DNA of 64,000 nucleotides from Actinomyces graevenitzii C83 (GTDB taxonomy: Bacteria > Actinomycetota > Actinomycetes > Actinomycetales > Actinomycetaceae), in NCBI RefSeq assembly GCF_000239695.1, contig NZ_JH470340.1, positions 26,119 to 90,118 of the forward strand. The letters run 5' to 3'. Positions 17,404-26,990 of the stretch are shown in pieces; position 1 is the first letter of the stretch, and each line of letters starts with the position of its first letter. A program made the translations under genes and the position numbers. The notes under the pieces were generated by a model. The model had not been told where the DNA came from, did not search any database, and was given only the letters and a program-made list of their open reading frames with translations.

Positions 17404-18104
17404 GCTAGACCTTCCTGCTGACGCATTTCGATAAGGGTTTTGCCGGCTAGGGCTAGGTCAAGGGGACCGTCAATGTCGATGCCTTCAACCTCATCCATGA
17501 CAAATAGACCAATGTTGCCGCCGATACGGTTATTGCGTTCGCGGTAAACCCACGGCTTGGTTACATAAAGGGAGCCAGTCTCGCGGTAGCGGAACTGGTC
17601 GGGGGTTAGTTCCTGACGGCGCGGACGGTGGTCCACCTCAAAGTCGGCGGTGGGGCCGTGACCATCGCGGGCAGTCCACCACAGGAAGGGGGTCTGCGGC
17701 ACGGTGCCAACTAGCGAGTCCACACCGGTTTCGCGGGCCTGGGCGATAGCGCGGTCAATGGTGCCCGGGCGGCGCACCGGGCTGGTGGCCTGCAGCAGCA
17801 TCACAAACTCGGGCTCATAGCCTTCCTTGTCACGCAGATAGTCCATGGCGTGCACAATCACCGGCTCGGTGGCGGTGGTGTCCTGGGCTAACTCGGCGGG
17901 GCGGTCAATCACCTCGGCGCCGGCTGCGCGCGCTACGCTCGCGATTTCTTCATCTTCAGTGGAAACCACTACGCGGACGTCTTTGGCTTCCAGGGCCTGC
18001 TCGATGGTCCATACCACCAGGGGCTTGCCACCTACATCACGCAGGTTCTTACGCGGGATTCCTTTAGAGCCGCCGCGCACGGGAATAACACACAGGGTGC
18101 TCAT
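17400..18104 (-). CDS. CMP-nonulosonic acid synthetase (NeuA-like cytidylyltransferase)
   Basis: Activates a nine-carbon sugar acid with CTP to give the CMP-sugar donor. The 234-residue length fits. The CTP-binding motif VIPVRGGSKGIPRKNLRDVG stands at the N-terminus and ATSPVRRPGTIDRAI and the C-terminal IDGPLDLALA follow the family pattern. It is the first gene of the coupled run that contains the NeuB fusion (4-base overlap). Its gene partner supports the assignment; the actual sugar (sialic, legionaminic, pseudaminic or other) is not known. Confidence 0.88.
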   Translation of the reverse strand: MSTLCVIPVRGGSKGIPRKNLRDVGGKPLVVWTIEQALEAKDVRVVVSTEDEEIASVARAAGAEVIDRPAELAQDTTATEPVIVHAMDYLRDKEGYEPEFVMLLQATSPVRRPGTIDRAIAQARETGVDSLVGTVPQTPFLWWTARDGHGPTADFEVDHRPRRQELTPDQFRYRETGSLYVTKPWVYRERNNRIGGNIGLFVMDEVEGIDIDGPLDLALAGKTLIEMRQQEGLA

Positions 18105-18234
18105 GTGACTGAATTAGTCCTATTCAATGTGTAATAACGGGAACGTAGCCACGCAAAAAGCATGACATTTGCTAACAATTGTAGCTTGGGGCACGCCAGC
18201 CAGTCACCGGGCGTGCGAGGATTCACGTACTGGC

Positions 18235-19269
18235 TTAAGCCGCCAGAATCTGGGCGATTGCCGTGGCCGGTTCAAGGGCTGGCGCCTGGGGAGCAACCGT
18301 AGGAATATCAGACCAACGCGACAGGCCATAGCGGCTATGGAAAGCGTGCACCCAGCTGGGGGCGTTAGGTGCATACACCCAGGCAGGAATGCCGCGCGCG
18401 GCCGCCTCCAAGGTGCCGGTGGAAAACACCGAAACTACCGGACGGTTGGTTTCAAACAGTGGGCTAGTGCCCGGATCAAATTCAATTCCGCGCCTACGCC
18501 AATAGGCGTGAATTAAACGTGAAGCTTTATCTTTTTCAGAAGGGTGCGGCCGGTAAATTGCCCCGGTGTCGCGGCAAAAACGCTCGCTTACCTGAGCCAT
18601 ATAGCTGCGGCCAATCTCAGCCCCATGCAGCTGGCCTAAAAACAGTGGCCGCTCCGTGGCGCAAACCTTAATGCGCGGCTGCAAAGCGGCGTTAAATAGC
18701 AGCTGGCTGCCCACCACCTGCCAGCTGACGTCAGCGCGAGAACTAGCCCAAAATTCGCCGTCGGCCTGGGACCACACCAAAGCCCGCGCCCCCGCAGCTA
18801 GCGGCGCCATAAACGGAGTAAGCAGGCCGTGCTGCTCAACCAAAAACTCAATGTCGCGTGCGCGGGCCCAAGCATAAACCTCGGCACTAACCCCCAAATA
18901 ATGCCCGGGAGCCAGTACCCGCTCCACCTTAGCTAGCAGCTGTGAATCAGCAGCCTGCGCCCAATCCACCAGCTGCCAGTTACCGCCCTCATAGCGCTCG
19001 GACAAGGCGCGCGGAAAAGCAATCGCCACCTCGTCTAGCATCAGCGCCGGGCGCTCATAGGCATCTAGGTGAGAAGGAGAAGCCGCCTCCAACACCGCCA
19101 GGGCACGCGGCTGGCTGCGCAAAGCCACCACAATATCCACCGGCGCCGGCGTTGAAACCCGCTCGCGCACAGCAGTTTTCAGCTGCCGCACCCGGTTGCG
19201 GCTAGCCAACCAAGCCTGCCAAGCCTCCAGATCAGTGGCGAAAACTAGGCCATCTTCAGGAATAATCAT
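18235..19269 (-). CDS. Putative GT-B glycosyltransferase, possible sialyltransferase-like
   Basis: 344-residue protein without clear signal peptide or membrane segments. I do not recognise a specific family with certainty. The C-terminal half has the layout of capsule and sialyl-type GT-B enzymes: QHGLLTPFM and WSQADGEFWAS in the middle, an HP motif in YRPHPSEKDKASRL, and a Ser-Thr element in VFSTGTLEAAARGIPAWVY. HP and Ser/Thr pairs are used for CMP binding in several bacterial sialyltransferase families. The gene lies just upstream of the CMP-sugar synthetase, across a 130-base gap, and overlaps the next glycosyltransferase by 4 bases. Transfer of the CMP-activated acid is therefore a reasonable but unproven role. 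Confidence 0.6.
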   Translation of the reverse strand: MIIPEDGLVFATDLEAWQAWLASRNRVRQLKTAVRERVSTPAPVDIVVALRSQPRALAVLEAASPSHLDAYERPALMLDEVAIAFPRALSERYEGGNWQLVDWAQAADSQLLAKVERVLAPGHYLGVSAEVYAWARARDIEFLVEQHGLLTPFMAPLAAGARALVWSQADGEFWASSRADVSWQVVGSQLLFNAALQPRIKVCATERPLFLGQLHGAEIGRSYMAQVSERFCRDTGAIYRPHPSEKDKASRLIHAYWRRRGIEFDPGTSPLFETNRPVVSVFSTGTLEAAARGIPAWVYAPNAPSWVHAFHSRYGLSRWSDIPTVAPQAPALEPATAIAQILAA

Positions 19270-20279
19270 TGCCAGCGCGCCTCCAAAGCCTGCACGCGGT
19301 GAGCAAAAGTATGCTCAGCCAAAGTACGTTTACGGCCCGCCTGGGCAATGGCCTGCGCCCACTGCGGCTCAGCCCCGGCGCGCTCAGCCAGTTCCACCAG
19401 CTCTTGGGTGGAGTGGAAAACCAGCAGCTCACTGCCCGGATCATAGAGGCTGTCGACGTCGTCGCGATCAATGATCTGCAAACCGCCCACACCGCAAGCC
19501 TCAAACGTGCGCATAGTGAAACCGTCTTGATCCCCATGCAGGTTTAGCGAGGCGCGCGCCCCGGCCATCACCCCATAGGCATGCGAACGGTCCAAGTCGC
19601 GCCCGCTAGGGATCGCCGGGCGGTGCCAAGACCAGGTGCGGGCCCGATCCCACCAGTGCTTAGACCAAGCTCGTCCATAAGCCTTAACGTCCACGCCCGC
19701 CTGGTATAAAGCCCGCAGCATCGGCTCACGCTGGCCGTAACGGGCCCCCACAAAAACGACGGCGTCGCTAGCTACCGGGCTAAAGGGCAAGCTGGAATCA
19801 AAAGCCAGTGGCAAATAGAACGCATCCAAACCGCGCTCAGCCATAGCGGCGGCGTCGATCGCAGAATACGTGGCGATCGGACCACGCATCTGCAAACCCG
19901 CTTCATCCACATTCATGCGTCGCAGCTCATCGTAGAACCAAGTAATGCGCTTGGCCCCAACTTCCTCAATAGACTGCCAGTAATCAGCCTGCAAAATGTC
20001 GCCCTTAATGGTGACCACCACGTCAGGGCGAGACGAACGCACCAACTGTGCACAGCGGGCAGTAACCTGCTGGGCGTGCAAACGCGAACCGGGCAAACCA
20101 TGTGGATCGCGCCGGTCAGCCAATTCAATTTTGAGCTTATGCTCCACGCGGTGCACCGCATTCTCTAAACGGTCATAGCAGTAGGGCAACACGGTGTAAC
20201 CGCGCTGCTTAAAAGCCTGGGCTATGCCCTGCCAGTAGCCGTGGAACACAGGGCTAACCAATAACAGTTTTTTACTCAT
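19266..20279 (-). CDS. Glycosyltransferase, CgeB/Glyco_trans_1_2-like
   Basis: 337-residue GT-B-like protein. The N-terminus KKLLLVSPVFHGYWQGIAQA starts a Rossmann-type fold, and the C-terminal NLHGDQDGFTMRTFEACGVG with GLQIIDRDDV is the characteristic donor-binding segment of the CgeB/Glyco_trans_1_2 type. It is translationally coupled to the next gene by a 4-base overlap. Substrate unknown. Confidence 0.75.
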   Translation of the reverse strand: MSKKLLLVSPVFHGYWQGIAQAFKQRGYTVLPYCYDRLENAVHRVEHKLKIELADRRDPHGLPGSRLHAQQVTARCAQLVRSSRPDVVVTIKGDILQADYWQSIEEVGAKRITWFYDELRRMNVDEAGLQMRGPIATYSAIDAAAMAERGLDAFYLPLAFDSSLPFSPVASDAVVFVGARYGQREPMLRALYQAGVDVKAYGRAWSKHWWDRARTWSWHRPAIPSGRDLDRSHAYGVMAGARASLNLHGDQDGFTMRTFEACGVGGLQIIDRDDVDSLYDPGSELLVFHSTQELVELAERAGAEPQWAQAIAQAGRKRTLAEHTFAHRVQALEARWQ

Positions 20280-20361
20280 GCTTGGGACCGATCGGCATGC
20301 GTTGGGTAATTCATTTGGGTACTAGTTAAGTTACTAGCTTGTAAGGGAGTTTGGGGTGGTT

Positions 20362-21261
20362 TTAGGCTGGCAAAAACGCCAATTCGGTAGCTAGGCGCTC
20401 GCGGGCAGCCACATCTACGCCGCGCATCTGACGGGTCAGGTTCCAAGCAAAATTGATATACGAGGCAGTTTTTAGGGTGGCGCGCAGGCGCTTTACACCG
20501 CTGGGGCCATGCCACTTGTCGGCGTAAATGAAACGCGAGTCAACCAGCCACTGCCGGCGCTTATCGGAAGCTGAGGAACCGCCGCCAGCATGCACCAAGG
20601 TGGGCTGGCTGAGCACTACCGAAGGTAACCCTAGCTGACGCAGGCGCAACTGCAGGTCAACTTCTTCACTATTCATGTGGAAGCGTGAGTCAAAACCGCC
20701 TACTGCTGCAAAGGCCTGACGCGGCAGCAGCATGGCTGCGCCCACCACCCAATCGGCCACTTCAGTGTGGGTATTGTCGGCCAGAGTGTCGTGTCCTACC
20801 AGCTCATGGAGCACTGGCAGGTGACGCACCCGGGCCAGGGGAGTGAGCCATTCAATACCCTGGTGTAGGGCATTGGGGAAGTGGCGGCCATTCCAGTGCG
20901 TGGCACCTACCTCATTAATCACGGCAGGGGTCACGATGGCCGGCATCCAGGGCAGGGCGGCGCGGTAATAGTTGCCTAAGAAGTTGGGTTCTAGCTCGAC
21001 GTCGGAGTTAAGGATTAGCACGTAAGTGCCGGTGGCGGCGGCAATACCGGTGCTCACGGCGCTACCGAAGCCGCCATTTGTCTGACGACGAATTACTTTA
21101 ACCCCGGGCGCATCCGGGAAAGGCTCGGGAGAGCAATCGTCACTAACGATTACCTCGAAATCAGGGGCGTCTACTTGTGCTTTTAGCTGCTCTAGCAAGG
21201 GAAGGGTGGCAGCTGGGTCCCCGTAGAAGGGGATTACCACACTGAGCGCGCAAGCGGGCAT
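20362..21261 (-). CDS. Glycosyltransferase family 2
   Basis: GT-A fold enzyme of 299 residues, probably a rhamnosyl- or other deoxysugar transferase by overall resemblance. Motifs are LSVVIPFYGDPAATLPLLEQ, VSDDCSPEPFPD, LNSDVELEPNFL (DxD equivalent) and MNSEEVDLQLRLRQLGLPSV. It is the outermost minus-strand gene of the cluster. The 148-base region upstream, shared with a divergent plus-strand gene, is AT-rich with two ATATATG-like stretches and probably holds promoters for both. Confidence 0.87.
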   Translation of the reverse strand: MPACALSVVIPFYGDPAATLPLLEQLKAQVDAPDFEVIVSDDCSPEPFPDAPGVKVIRRQTNGGFGSAVSTGIAAATGTYVLILNSDVELEPNFLGNYYRAALPWMPAIVTPAVINEVGATHWNGRHFPNALHQGIEWLTPLARVRHLPVLHELVGHDTLADNTHTEVADWVVGAAMLLPRQAFAAVGGFDSRFHMNSEEVDLQLRLRQLGLPSVVLSQPTLVHAGGGSSASDKRRQWLVDSRFIYADKWHGPSGVKRLRATLKTASYINFAWNLTRQMRGVDVAARERLATELAFLPA

Positions 21262-21409
21262 GGCTGGGTCCTTTTACTCGTTGGTTACCCCAGTCTAGCT
21301 TGTAAGCCTGTGGGATATATATGATGGTTGCTAGGTAAGTTAAATATATGGTGTGCAGTGTGTCGCTGTGAGCTGCATTAATAAAGCGCGGTTTAGGAGC
21401 TAAAAGATT

Positions 21410-22258
21410 ATGACATTTAAAGCTAAGGCTTTGTCTTTGGTGCGACGCGGCAAGCGCGAAGTCATATTAACTGCCATCGGTTTTAATGGTGGCAATAACC
21501 TGTTCAAGTGGCAGCTGGCATATTCGCGTACTTTAGATAAGGGTTTAATTTCTAAGGTGCTTTATTTCCCTAACCAGGACGCTTGGTTGGAGATGTTCCC
21601 GGGGTTGCGTAAGCTGTCAATCACCTCAGACCAGATACGCTTTACTGACCGCCGCGCCACCTATATGGGGGCAGCTCAGGGGGTGGACTACACTCCGCAA
21701 GAGCGCGCCCGCTTTATTAAAGACGTGCTGCTAACCTCTGACGGTTTTAAACAGAGCCTAGAGCGCGCCCAGGCTTTTGTGCGTGATGATGACTTAGTTA
21801 TTAACGTGCGTCGCGGCGACTATTACAACAGTCGTTTTGAACCAGAATTTGGCATTAACATTGTGGAATATGTGCGCCAGGCACTAGCTAAACAATTAGC
21901 TTTAGGGCCGGTGGGGCGCGTGGTGCTAGTTAGTGACAATGTGCCCTGGTGTGTTGACAACCTTACCCACCTGGCCCCGCAGCTAGAGTTTGTGGTTAAT
22001 GAGAACCGCCGCGACATGTTTGATGACCTGGCGGTGCTGGCCTGCGCTAAGCGGCTGATCCTGGCTAACTCCACTTTCTCCTACTGGGGCGCCTTTATTG
22101 CTCAGGTGCTGGGCGCGCAGCTGGAAAACATTGTGGCCCCCGCCTTCCACCAGGGGGACGTGCCCACCGCTAGTGAGCTGTGGCGTGATCCGCGCTGGAA
22201 CTTTATTCATGAAATTGACGGCGGCTGGCAAAACTATCCGGGTCGACTAGAATCCTGA
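21410..22258 (+). CDS. Glycosyltransferase family 11-like (alpha-1,2-fucosyltransferase type)
   Basis: 282-residue protein with the GDP-sugar binding motif VINVRRGDYY and the C-terminal AKRLILANSTFSYWGAFIAQ of the GT11 family, which move fucose or related 6-deoxysugars from GDP donors. The length matches family members. TAGGAG lies about 13 bases before the ATG. It is divergent from the main cluster and lies 2 bases before mfd, so mfd may be cotranscribed with it. No GDP-fucose synthesis genes are in the window; the donor is uncertain. Confidence 0.8.
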   Translation: MTFKAKALSLVRRGKREVILTAIGFNGGNNLFKWQLAYSRTLDKGLISKVLYFPNQDAWLEMFPGLRKLSITSDQIRFTDRRATYMGAAQGVDYTPQERARFIKDVLLTSDGFKQSLERAQAFVRDDDLVINVRRGDYYNSRFEPEFGINIVEYVRQALAKQLALGPVGRVVLVSDNVPWCVDNLTHLAPQLEFVVNENRRDMFDDLAVLACAKRLILANSTFSYWGAFIAQVLGAQLENIVAPAFHQGDVPTASELWRDPRWNFIHEIDGGWQNYPGRLES

Positions 22259-22260
22259 GC

Positions 22261-25200
22261 GTGCGTCTGAAGGCCCTGCTCGATGTTTTAGCTCAAAATT
22301 CTGCGGTTTCACAGGTCATTGACCTGGCCAGTTCACGTGTACGTACCGACTACACGGCGGCGGTTGTGCCCGGGGTGCGCCCGGCCCTACTGGCTGCAAT
22401 GGCTATGGGTAAGGCGGGTTTAGACGCCGTCAGGCCGCAAGTAAATCACCCGCTGCTGGTGGTGTGCGCAACCACCCGTGAAGCTGAAGAAATGGTGGCG
22501 GCGCTACGCTGCTACCTGCCCGATGAGGCAGTAGAGATGCTGCCGGCTTGGGAAACCCTGCCCCATGAGCGCTTGTCGCCCAGGGCTGACACTGTGGCCG
22601 CGCGCCTGGCCGTGCTACGCCGCCTAGCCCACAGTGAAGAGGGCGCTATCGGCGTGCTGGTGGTGCCGGTGCGGGCGCTGCTGGCGCCGGTAATCGCGGG
22701 GCTGGGTGAAATTGAGCCGCTCACCTTGAGCGCTGGCGCGGAGCTACCCTTGGAGGCGGCCACCGAGCGCCTGGTGAAAATGGCTTACACCCGCGTGGAT
22801 ATGGTGGAAAATCGCGGCGAGTTTGCGGTGCGCGGCGGTATTTTGGATGTTTTCCCACCCACCTGCCCGCGCCCGGTGCGTGTGGACTATTTCGGGGATG
22901 AGATTGATGAAATTTCCTCCTTCGCGGTTTCAGATCAGCGCTCAATTGAGGTTTTAAAAGCCCCCGTGGTGGTTACCGCCTGCCGGGAGCTGCTGCTTAA
23001 CGACGTCGTCCGCGAGCGCGCCGCCGCCCTGGTCACTAAGATCCCGGGTGCGGCAGATTTGCTGGAAAAACTAGCTGAGGGTATTTACGTTGAGGGTATG
23101 GAGTCCCTGGCGCCGGTGCTGGTGGACAAGATGGTGCCGCTGCTGGAGTTGACTGGCCAGCGCCTGACTGTGATTAGTGAGCCTGAGCGGGTGCGTCGTC
23201 GCGCTGAGGATTTGGTGGCTACCACCCAGGAGTTTTTAGCGGCGGCCTGGACTAGTGCGGCTTCGGGTGGGCAGGTGCCGGTGGATTTGTCGGCGGCGGC
23301 TTTTGCGCATTTGGCGGATGTGCGCCAGTTGAGCTTGGCTAATGGCCTGGGATGGTGGTCGTTTAATGCCTTTGCTAGCGCCCCGGATATGCCTAGTTTG
23401 CCTATTACTGAGGTGCCCGGCTATGGCGGCGGTTTTGAGGCGGCTGCCCGGCAGGTGGGTCAGCAGGCTAAGGCTGGTTGGCGGGTAGTTATTAGCGCTG
23501 ATGGTCCGGGCCCGGCGCGCCGTTTGGCTGAGGTTTTGGGTGAGGGAGATATTCCTGCCCGCATTGTGGCTGATTTGGATGAGGCTGCGGATCTGGGTGC
23601 TAGTGACGGTAGTGGCGACGGCGTGGTGCGGATTTTGCCTGCTTCGGCCTATCAGTCTTTCCTGATTCCTTCCCAAAAATTTGCTTTTATTGGCCAGTCG
23701 CAGATCACGGGGCGAGCTAGTGCTTCTCCGCGCGCACCTAAGGCGGTGCCGGCGCGGCGTTCAAAGCGTAGCGTTGACCCCCTATCGCTGCATCCGGGTG
23801 ATTTGGTGGTGCACTCGCACCATGGGGTGGGGCGTTTTGTAGAGCTAACGCGCCGCCCGGTGCCCGGAAACCGTAACTCTAGCCGCGAATATTTGGTGAT
23901 TGAGTATGCGCCTTCTAAGCGTGGCCAGCCTGCTGACCGGCTCATGGTGCCTACTGACTCGCTTGATGCGGTTAGTAAATATGTGGGTGGTGACGCCCCG
24001 GCGCTGAGCAAGATGGGTGGCGCCGACTGGCAAAAAACTAAGGCTAAAGCTCGCAAGGCGGTGCGTGAAATCGCCGGGGAGCTGGTGCGCCTGTATGCGG
24101 CCCGCCAGGCCGCTAAGGGCCACGCTTTTAGCCCTGACACCCCTTGGCAGGCGGAGCTAGAGCAGTCTTTTGCCTACACTGAAACCCCTGATCAGCTGGT
24201 CACCATTGATGAGGTTAAAGCTGATATGGAAAAGAGCGCCCCTATGGATCGCCTGATCTGTGGGGATGTGGGTTACGGCAAAACTGAGATCGCGGTGCGG
24301 GCAGCCTTTAAAGCTGTCCAGGATGGTAAGCAGGTGGCGGTGCTGGTGCCCACCACGCTGCTGGTGTCTCAGCACGCAGAAACTTTCACGGAGCGTTTTG
24401 CTGGTTTCCCGGTGACCGTGGCGCAGCTGTCGCGTTTCCAAAGCGCTAAAGAAAGCCAGCAGGTGCTGCGTGACCTTGAGCAGGGGCGTATCGACGTCGT
24501 CGTAGGCACCCACCGCTTACTGACCGGCTCAGTTAAATTTAAAGACCTGGGGCTGGTAATTATCGATGAGGAGCAGCGCTTCGGGGTGGAGCATAAAGAA
24601 GCCCTCAAAGCTATGCGCACAGATGTGGATGTGCTGTCCATGTCCGCCACCCCCATCCCGCGCACGCTGGAAATGGCGGTTAGCGGGCTGCGGGAAATGT
24701 CCACCCTGGCCACCCCGCCGGAGGATCGCCACCCGATTTTGACCTATGTGGGCCCCTATGAGACTAAGCAGGTGGGCGCCGCCATCAGGCGTGAGCTGCT
24801 GCGTGAGGGGCAGGTGTTCTATGTGCACAACAAGGTTGAAGACATTGATGCGGTGGCTGCGCGTCTAACTGAACTGGTACCTGAAGCCAATATCGCCACC
24901 GCCCACGGGCAGATGAGTGAGCACCGCCTAGAGAAGGTAATTGACGCCTTCTGGAAGCGTGAAATTGATGTGCTGGTGTGCACCACCATTGTGGAAACCG
25001 GCCTGGACGTGTCTAACGCCAACACTTTGATTGTGGACCGCGCCGACCGTATGGGGCTAAGCCAGCTGCATCAGCTGCGTGGCCGGGTGGGGCGTGGCCG
25101 GGAACGGGCTTACGCCTACTTCCTATACCCGGGTGACAAGCCCCTTACCGAAACTGCCCACCAGCGTCTGCGCACCATTGCTAACAACACTGATTTGGGT

Positions 25201-25878
25201 GCGGGTATGCAGGTGGCCATGAAGGATCTAGAAATTCGCGGCGCCGGTAACCTGCTGGGCGGGGAGCAGTCCGGGCATATCGCCGGGGTTGGCTTTGACC
25301 TGTATCTGCGCATGGTGGGTGACGCGGTGGAAGCCTATAAGCGCGGCGTGGGCCTAGGTGAAGATGAGGAGGCAGCTGAGCCTGACTTGAAGGTGGAGCT
25401 GCCCATTGACGCCAATATTCCTGAGGACTACCTGCCCCATGAGCGCTTGCGTTTGGAGGCTTACGCAAAGATGGCGGCGGCTAAGTCTGATAGCGACGTC
25501 GACGACGTCCTGGCGGAACTAGCTGACCGTTACGGCCCGGTGCCTGAGCCCACCCAAAACCTGGCGCAGCTGGCCCGCCTGCGCGTATATGCAGCCAGCT
25601 TGGGGGTGTATGAGATTGTGGCGCAGGGTAAATCTATCCGTTTCGCGCCGGTGGCCCTGCCTGAGTCGGGGGCGATGCGCGTCAAGCGCCTCTACCCGGG
25701 CACAGTCATTAAGCCAGCCACTCGCACCCTGGTGGTGCCCGCCCCGGGCACGCGCGGTTTGCGCCGTGAAACTTTAAGTGCCACCGAGCTGCTGCGCTGG
25801 GCGCAGGTGTTCTTGCATGCGGTTGTAGCCGGCGAGGCTGAATACGAAACCGAAGCCACCAAATACCGCAGCCGCTAA
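22261..25878 (+). CDS. mfd: Transcription-repair coupling factor
   Basis: Removes RNA polymerase stalled at DNA lesions and recruits UvrA. The 1205-residue length and domain order are standard: UvrB-like N-terminal half, RNA-polymerase-interacting domain (LHPGDLVVHSHHGVGRFV), and superfamily-2 translocase motor with GDVGYGKTE (about residue 669), IIDEEQRFG (about 767), SATPIPRTLEM and RVGRGRERAY. The GTG start begins 2 bases after the preceding stop. In many actinobacteria mfd lies near prs and eno; here a polysaccharide cluster separates prs from mfd. Confidence 0.97.
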   Translation: MRLKALLDVLAQNSAVSQVIDLASSRVRTDYTAAVVPGVRPALLAAMAMGKAGLDAVRPQVNHPLLVVCATTREAEEMVAALRCYLPDEAVEMLPAWETLPHERLSPRADTVAARLAVLRRLAHSEEGAIGVLVVPVRALLAPVIAGLGEIEPLTLSAGAELPLEAATERLVKMAYTRVDMVENRGEFAVRGGILDVFPPTCPRPVRVDYFGDEIDEISSFAVSDQRSIEVLKAPVVVTACRELLLNDVVRERAAALVTKIPGAADLLEKLAEGIYVEGMESLAPVLVDKMVPLLELTGQRLTVISEPERVRRRAEDLVATTQEFLAAAWTSAASGGQVPVDLSAAAFAHLADVRQLSLANGLGWWSFNAFASAPDMPSLPITEVPGYGGGFEAAARQVGQQAKAGWRVVISADGPGPARRLAEVLGEGDIPARIVADLDEAADLGASDGSGDGVVRILPASAYQSFLIPSQKFAFIGQSQITGRASASPRAPKAVPARRSKRSVDPLSLHPGDLVVHSHHGVGRFVELTRRPVPGNRNSSREYLVIEYAPSKRGQPADRLMVPTDSLDAVSKYVGGDAPALSKMGGADWQKTKAKARKAVREIAGELVRLYAARQAAKGHAFSPDTPWQAELEQSFAYTETPDQLVTIDEVKADMEKSAPMDRLICGDVGYGKTEIAVRAAFKAVQDGKQVAVLVPTTLLVSQHAETFTERFAGFPVTVAQLSRFQSAKESQQVLRDLEQGRIDVVVGTHRLLTGSVKFKDLGLVIIDEEQRFGVEHKEALKAMRTDVDVLSMSATPIPRTLEMAVSGLREMSTLATPPEDRHPILTYVGPYETKQVGAAIRRELLREGQVFYVHNKVEDIDAVAARLTELVPEANIATAHGQMSEHRLEKVIDAFWKREIDVLVCTTIVETGLDVSNANTLIVDRADRMGLSQLHQLRGRVGRGRERAYAYFLYPGDKPLTETAHQRLRTIANNTDLGAGMQVAMKDLEIRGAGNLLGGEQSGHIAGVGFDLYLRMVGDAVEAYKRGVGLGEDEEAAEPDLKVELPIDANIPEDYLPHERLRLEAYAKMAAAKSDSDVDDVLAELADRYGPVPEPTQNLAQLARLRVYAASLGVYEIVAQGKSIRFAPVALPESGAMRVKRLYPGTVIKPATRTLVVPAPGTRGLRRETLSATELLRWAQVFLHAVVAGEAEYETEATKYRSR

Positions 25879-26017
25879 GTGCGCCAGCGCCCATCGCGCG
25901 CCAAACGCGCCGGCGCCTTGCCCGCACCCACGCAGCTGACCCGCCCGCACTGCGCGGATGCAAAACGGCCGCGCTCTTGCGTGTACACCCAGGAAGTTTG
26001 CAGGTAAATTACAGGTT

Positions 26018-26968
26018 ATGGATGTTGCGGTAATTCTGCCTGGCGGACGTGGCTGGGGCCCGGTTTTAAAACTCGCTGAGATCGCTGCCGAGCACCTTGG
26101 CGGCCGCCTAATCAAAATCCCAGCCGAATCCCTGCCCGCTGGGCGGTTAGGCAAACTAGCCACCCTGCTGCCGCCGCCACGCCCACGTGGAGAACAAAAA
26201 CTGCTGGTTATCGCCTCTATTGGTGATCACCTCAACGCAGTTTTACGCTCCGGAGTGCGCCGCCACTACAGCTATGTGGCCGGCTGGGTGATCGACAGCT
26301 TCTGGGAGGCGCGCATCCCCCGCGTGGCCCGCTCACGTGGCTGGTACGACCACCTCTACGTCACTGACCAGCAGGATCTAGACATGTGGGCGGCGGCAGT
26401 GCCCTGCCCGGTCGGGGTACTTCCCTGGGGTGCTGATGTTGCCGGAGCCCAGGCGAGCTGGGCTGATAAGCAGGTGGAATTGCAGCGTGTAGGCCGTCAG
26501 CCCCAGGTGTGGGATGACGACGACGCCGTAGCCGGCGCCGCCGCCAACGCTGGGGTTAGCTTTGCTGGTCGCCCCCCATTTGGCGACACCGATGAAGCCA
26601 ACCAGGCTTTTGTGGAAACCGCCTACCGCCAAGCCAAAGCGGTACTAGCTTTCGGCACCCGCACCGCCCGTGCCAAATACAACCACCCCACCAAGGATTA
26701 CGTAACTGCGCGCTGGACTGACTCACTGGCCTACGGTTGCCTAGTAGCCGGCCAGGTTCCCGACACCCCTACCGCCCGCGAAATTCTGCCATCTTTCGCA
26801 TTAGTGCAGCTCAGCGACACTGATGTGGCGCAGGGCCTAGAGCAGCTCAAAGCCGCCCTAACCCAGTATGACGAAGAAAAGTTCACCGCTATTCGCACCT
26901 GGGCACGTGAACATCTAGATTGGCGCTCGCGGCTAGATCAGATTGCCGCCGACGCAGCCGTTAACTAG
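26018..26968 (+). CDS. Uncharacterised protein, possibly GT-B glycosyltransferase
   Basis: I do not recognise the family. The 316-residue product has a Rossmann-like N-terminus (DVAVILPGGRGWGPVLKLAE), a central SYVAGWVIDSFWEARIPRVA segment, and a C-terminal stretch (TDSLAYGCLVAGQVPDTPTA) that resembles the donor-binding end of Glyco_trans_1_2 enzymes. I prefer the ATG at 26018 because the longer frame adds 20 residues that are not Rossmann-like; the ribosome-binding site is weak. It is followed after 22 bases by a glycosyltransferase family 4 gene, which supports a glycan role. Confidence 0.55.
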   Translation: MDVAVILPGGRGWGPVLKLAEIAAEHLGGRLIKIPAESLPAGRLGKLATLLPPPRPRGEQKLLVIASIGDHLNAVLRSGVRRHYSYVAGWVIDSFWEARIPRVARSRGWYDHLYVTDQQDLDMWAAAVPCPVGVLPWGADVAGAQASWADKQVELQRVGRQPQVWDDDDAVAGAAANAGVSFAGRPPFGDTDEANQAFVETAYRQAKAVLAFGTRTARAKYNHPTKDYVTARWTDSLAYGCLVAGQVPDTPTAREILPSFALVQLSDTDVAQGLEQLKAALTQYDEEKFTAIRTWAREHLDWRSRLDQIAADAAVN

Positions 26969-26990
26969 AGCAGTGCTCCTGGAGTTAACC

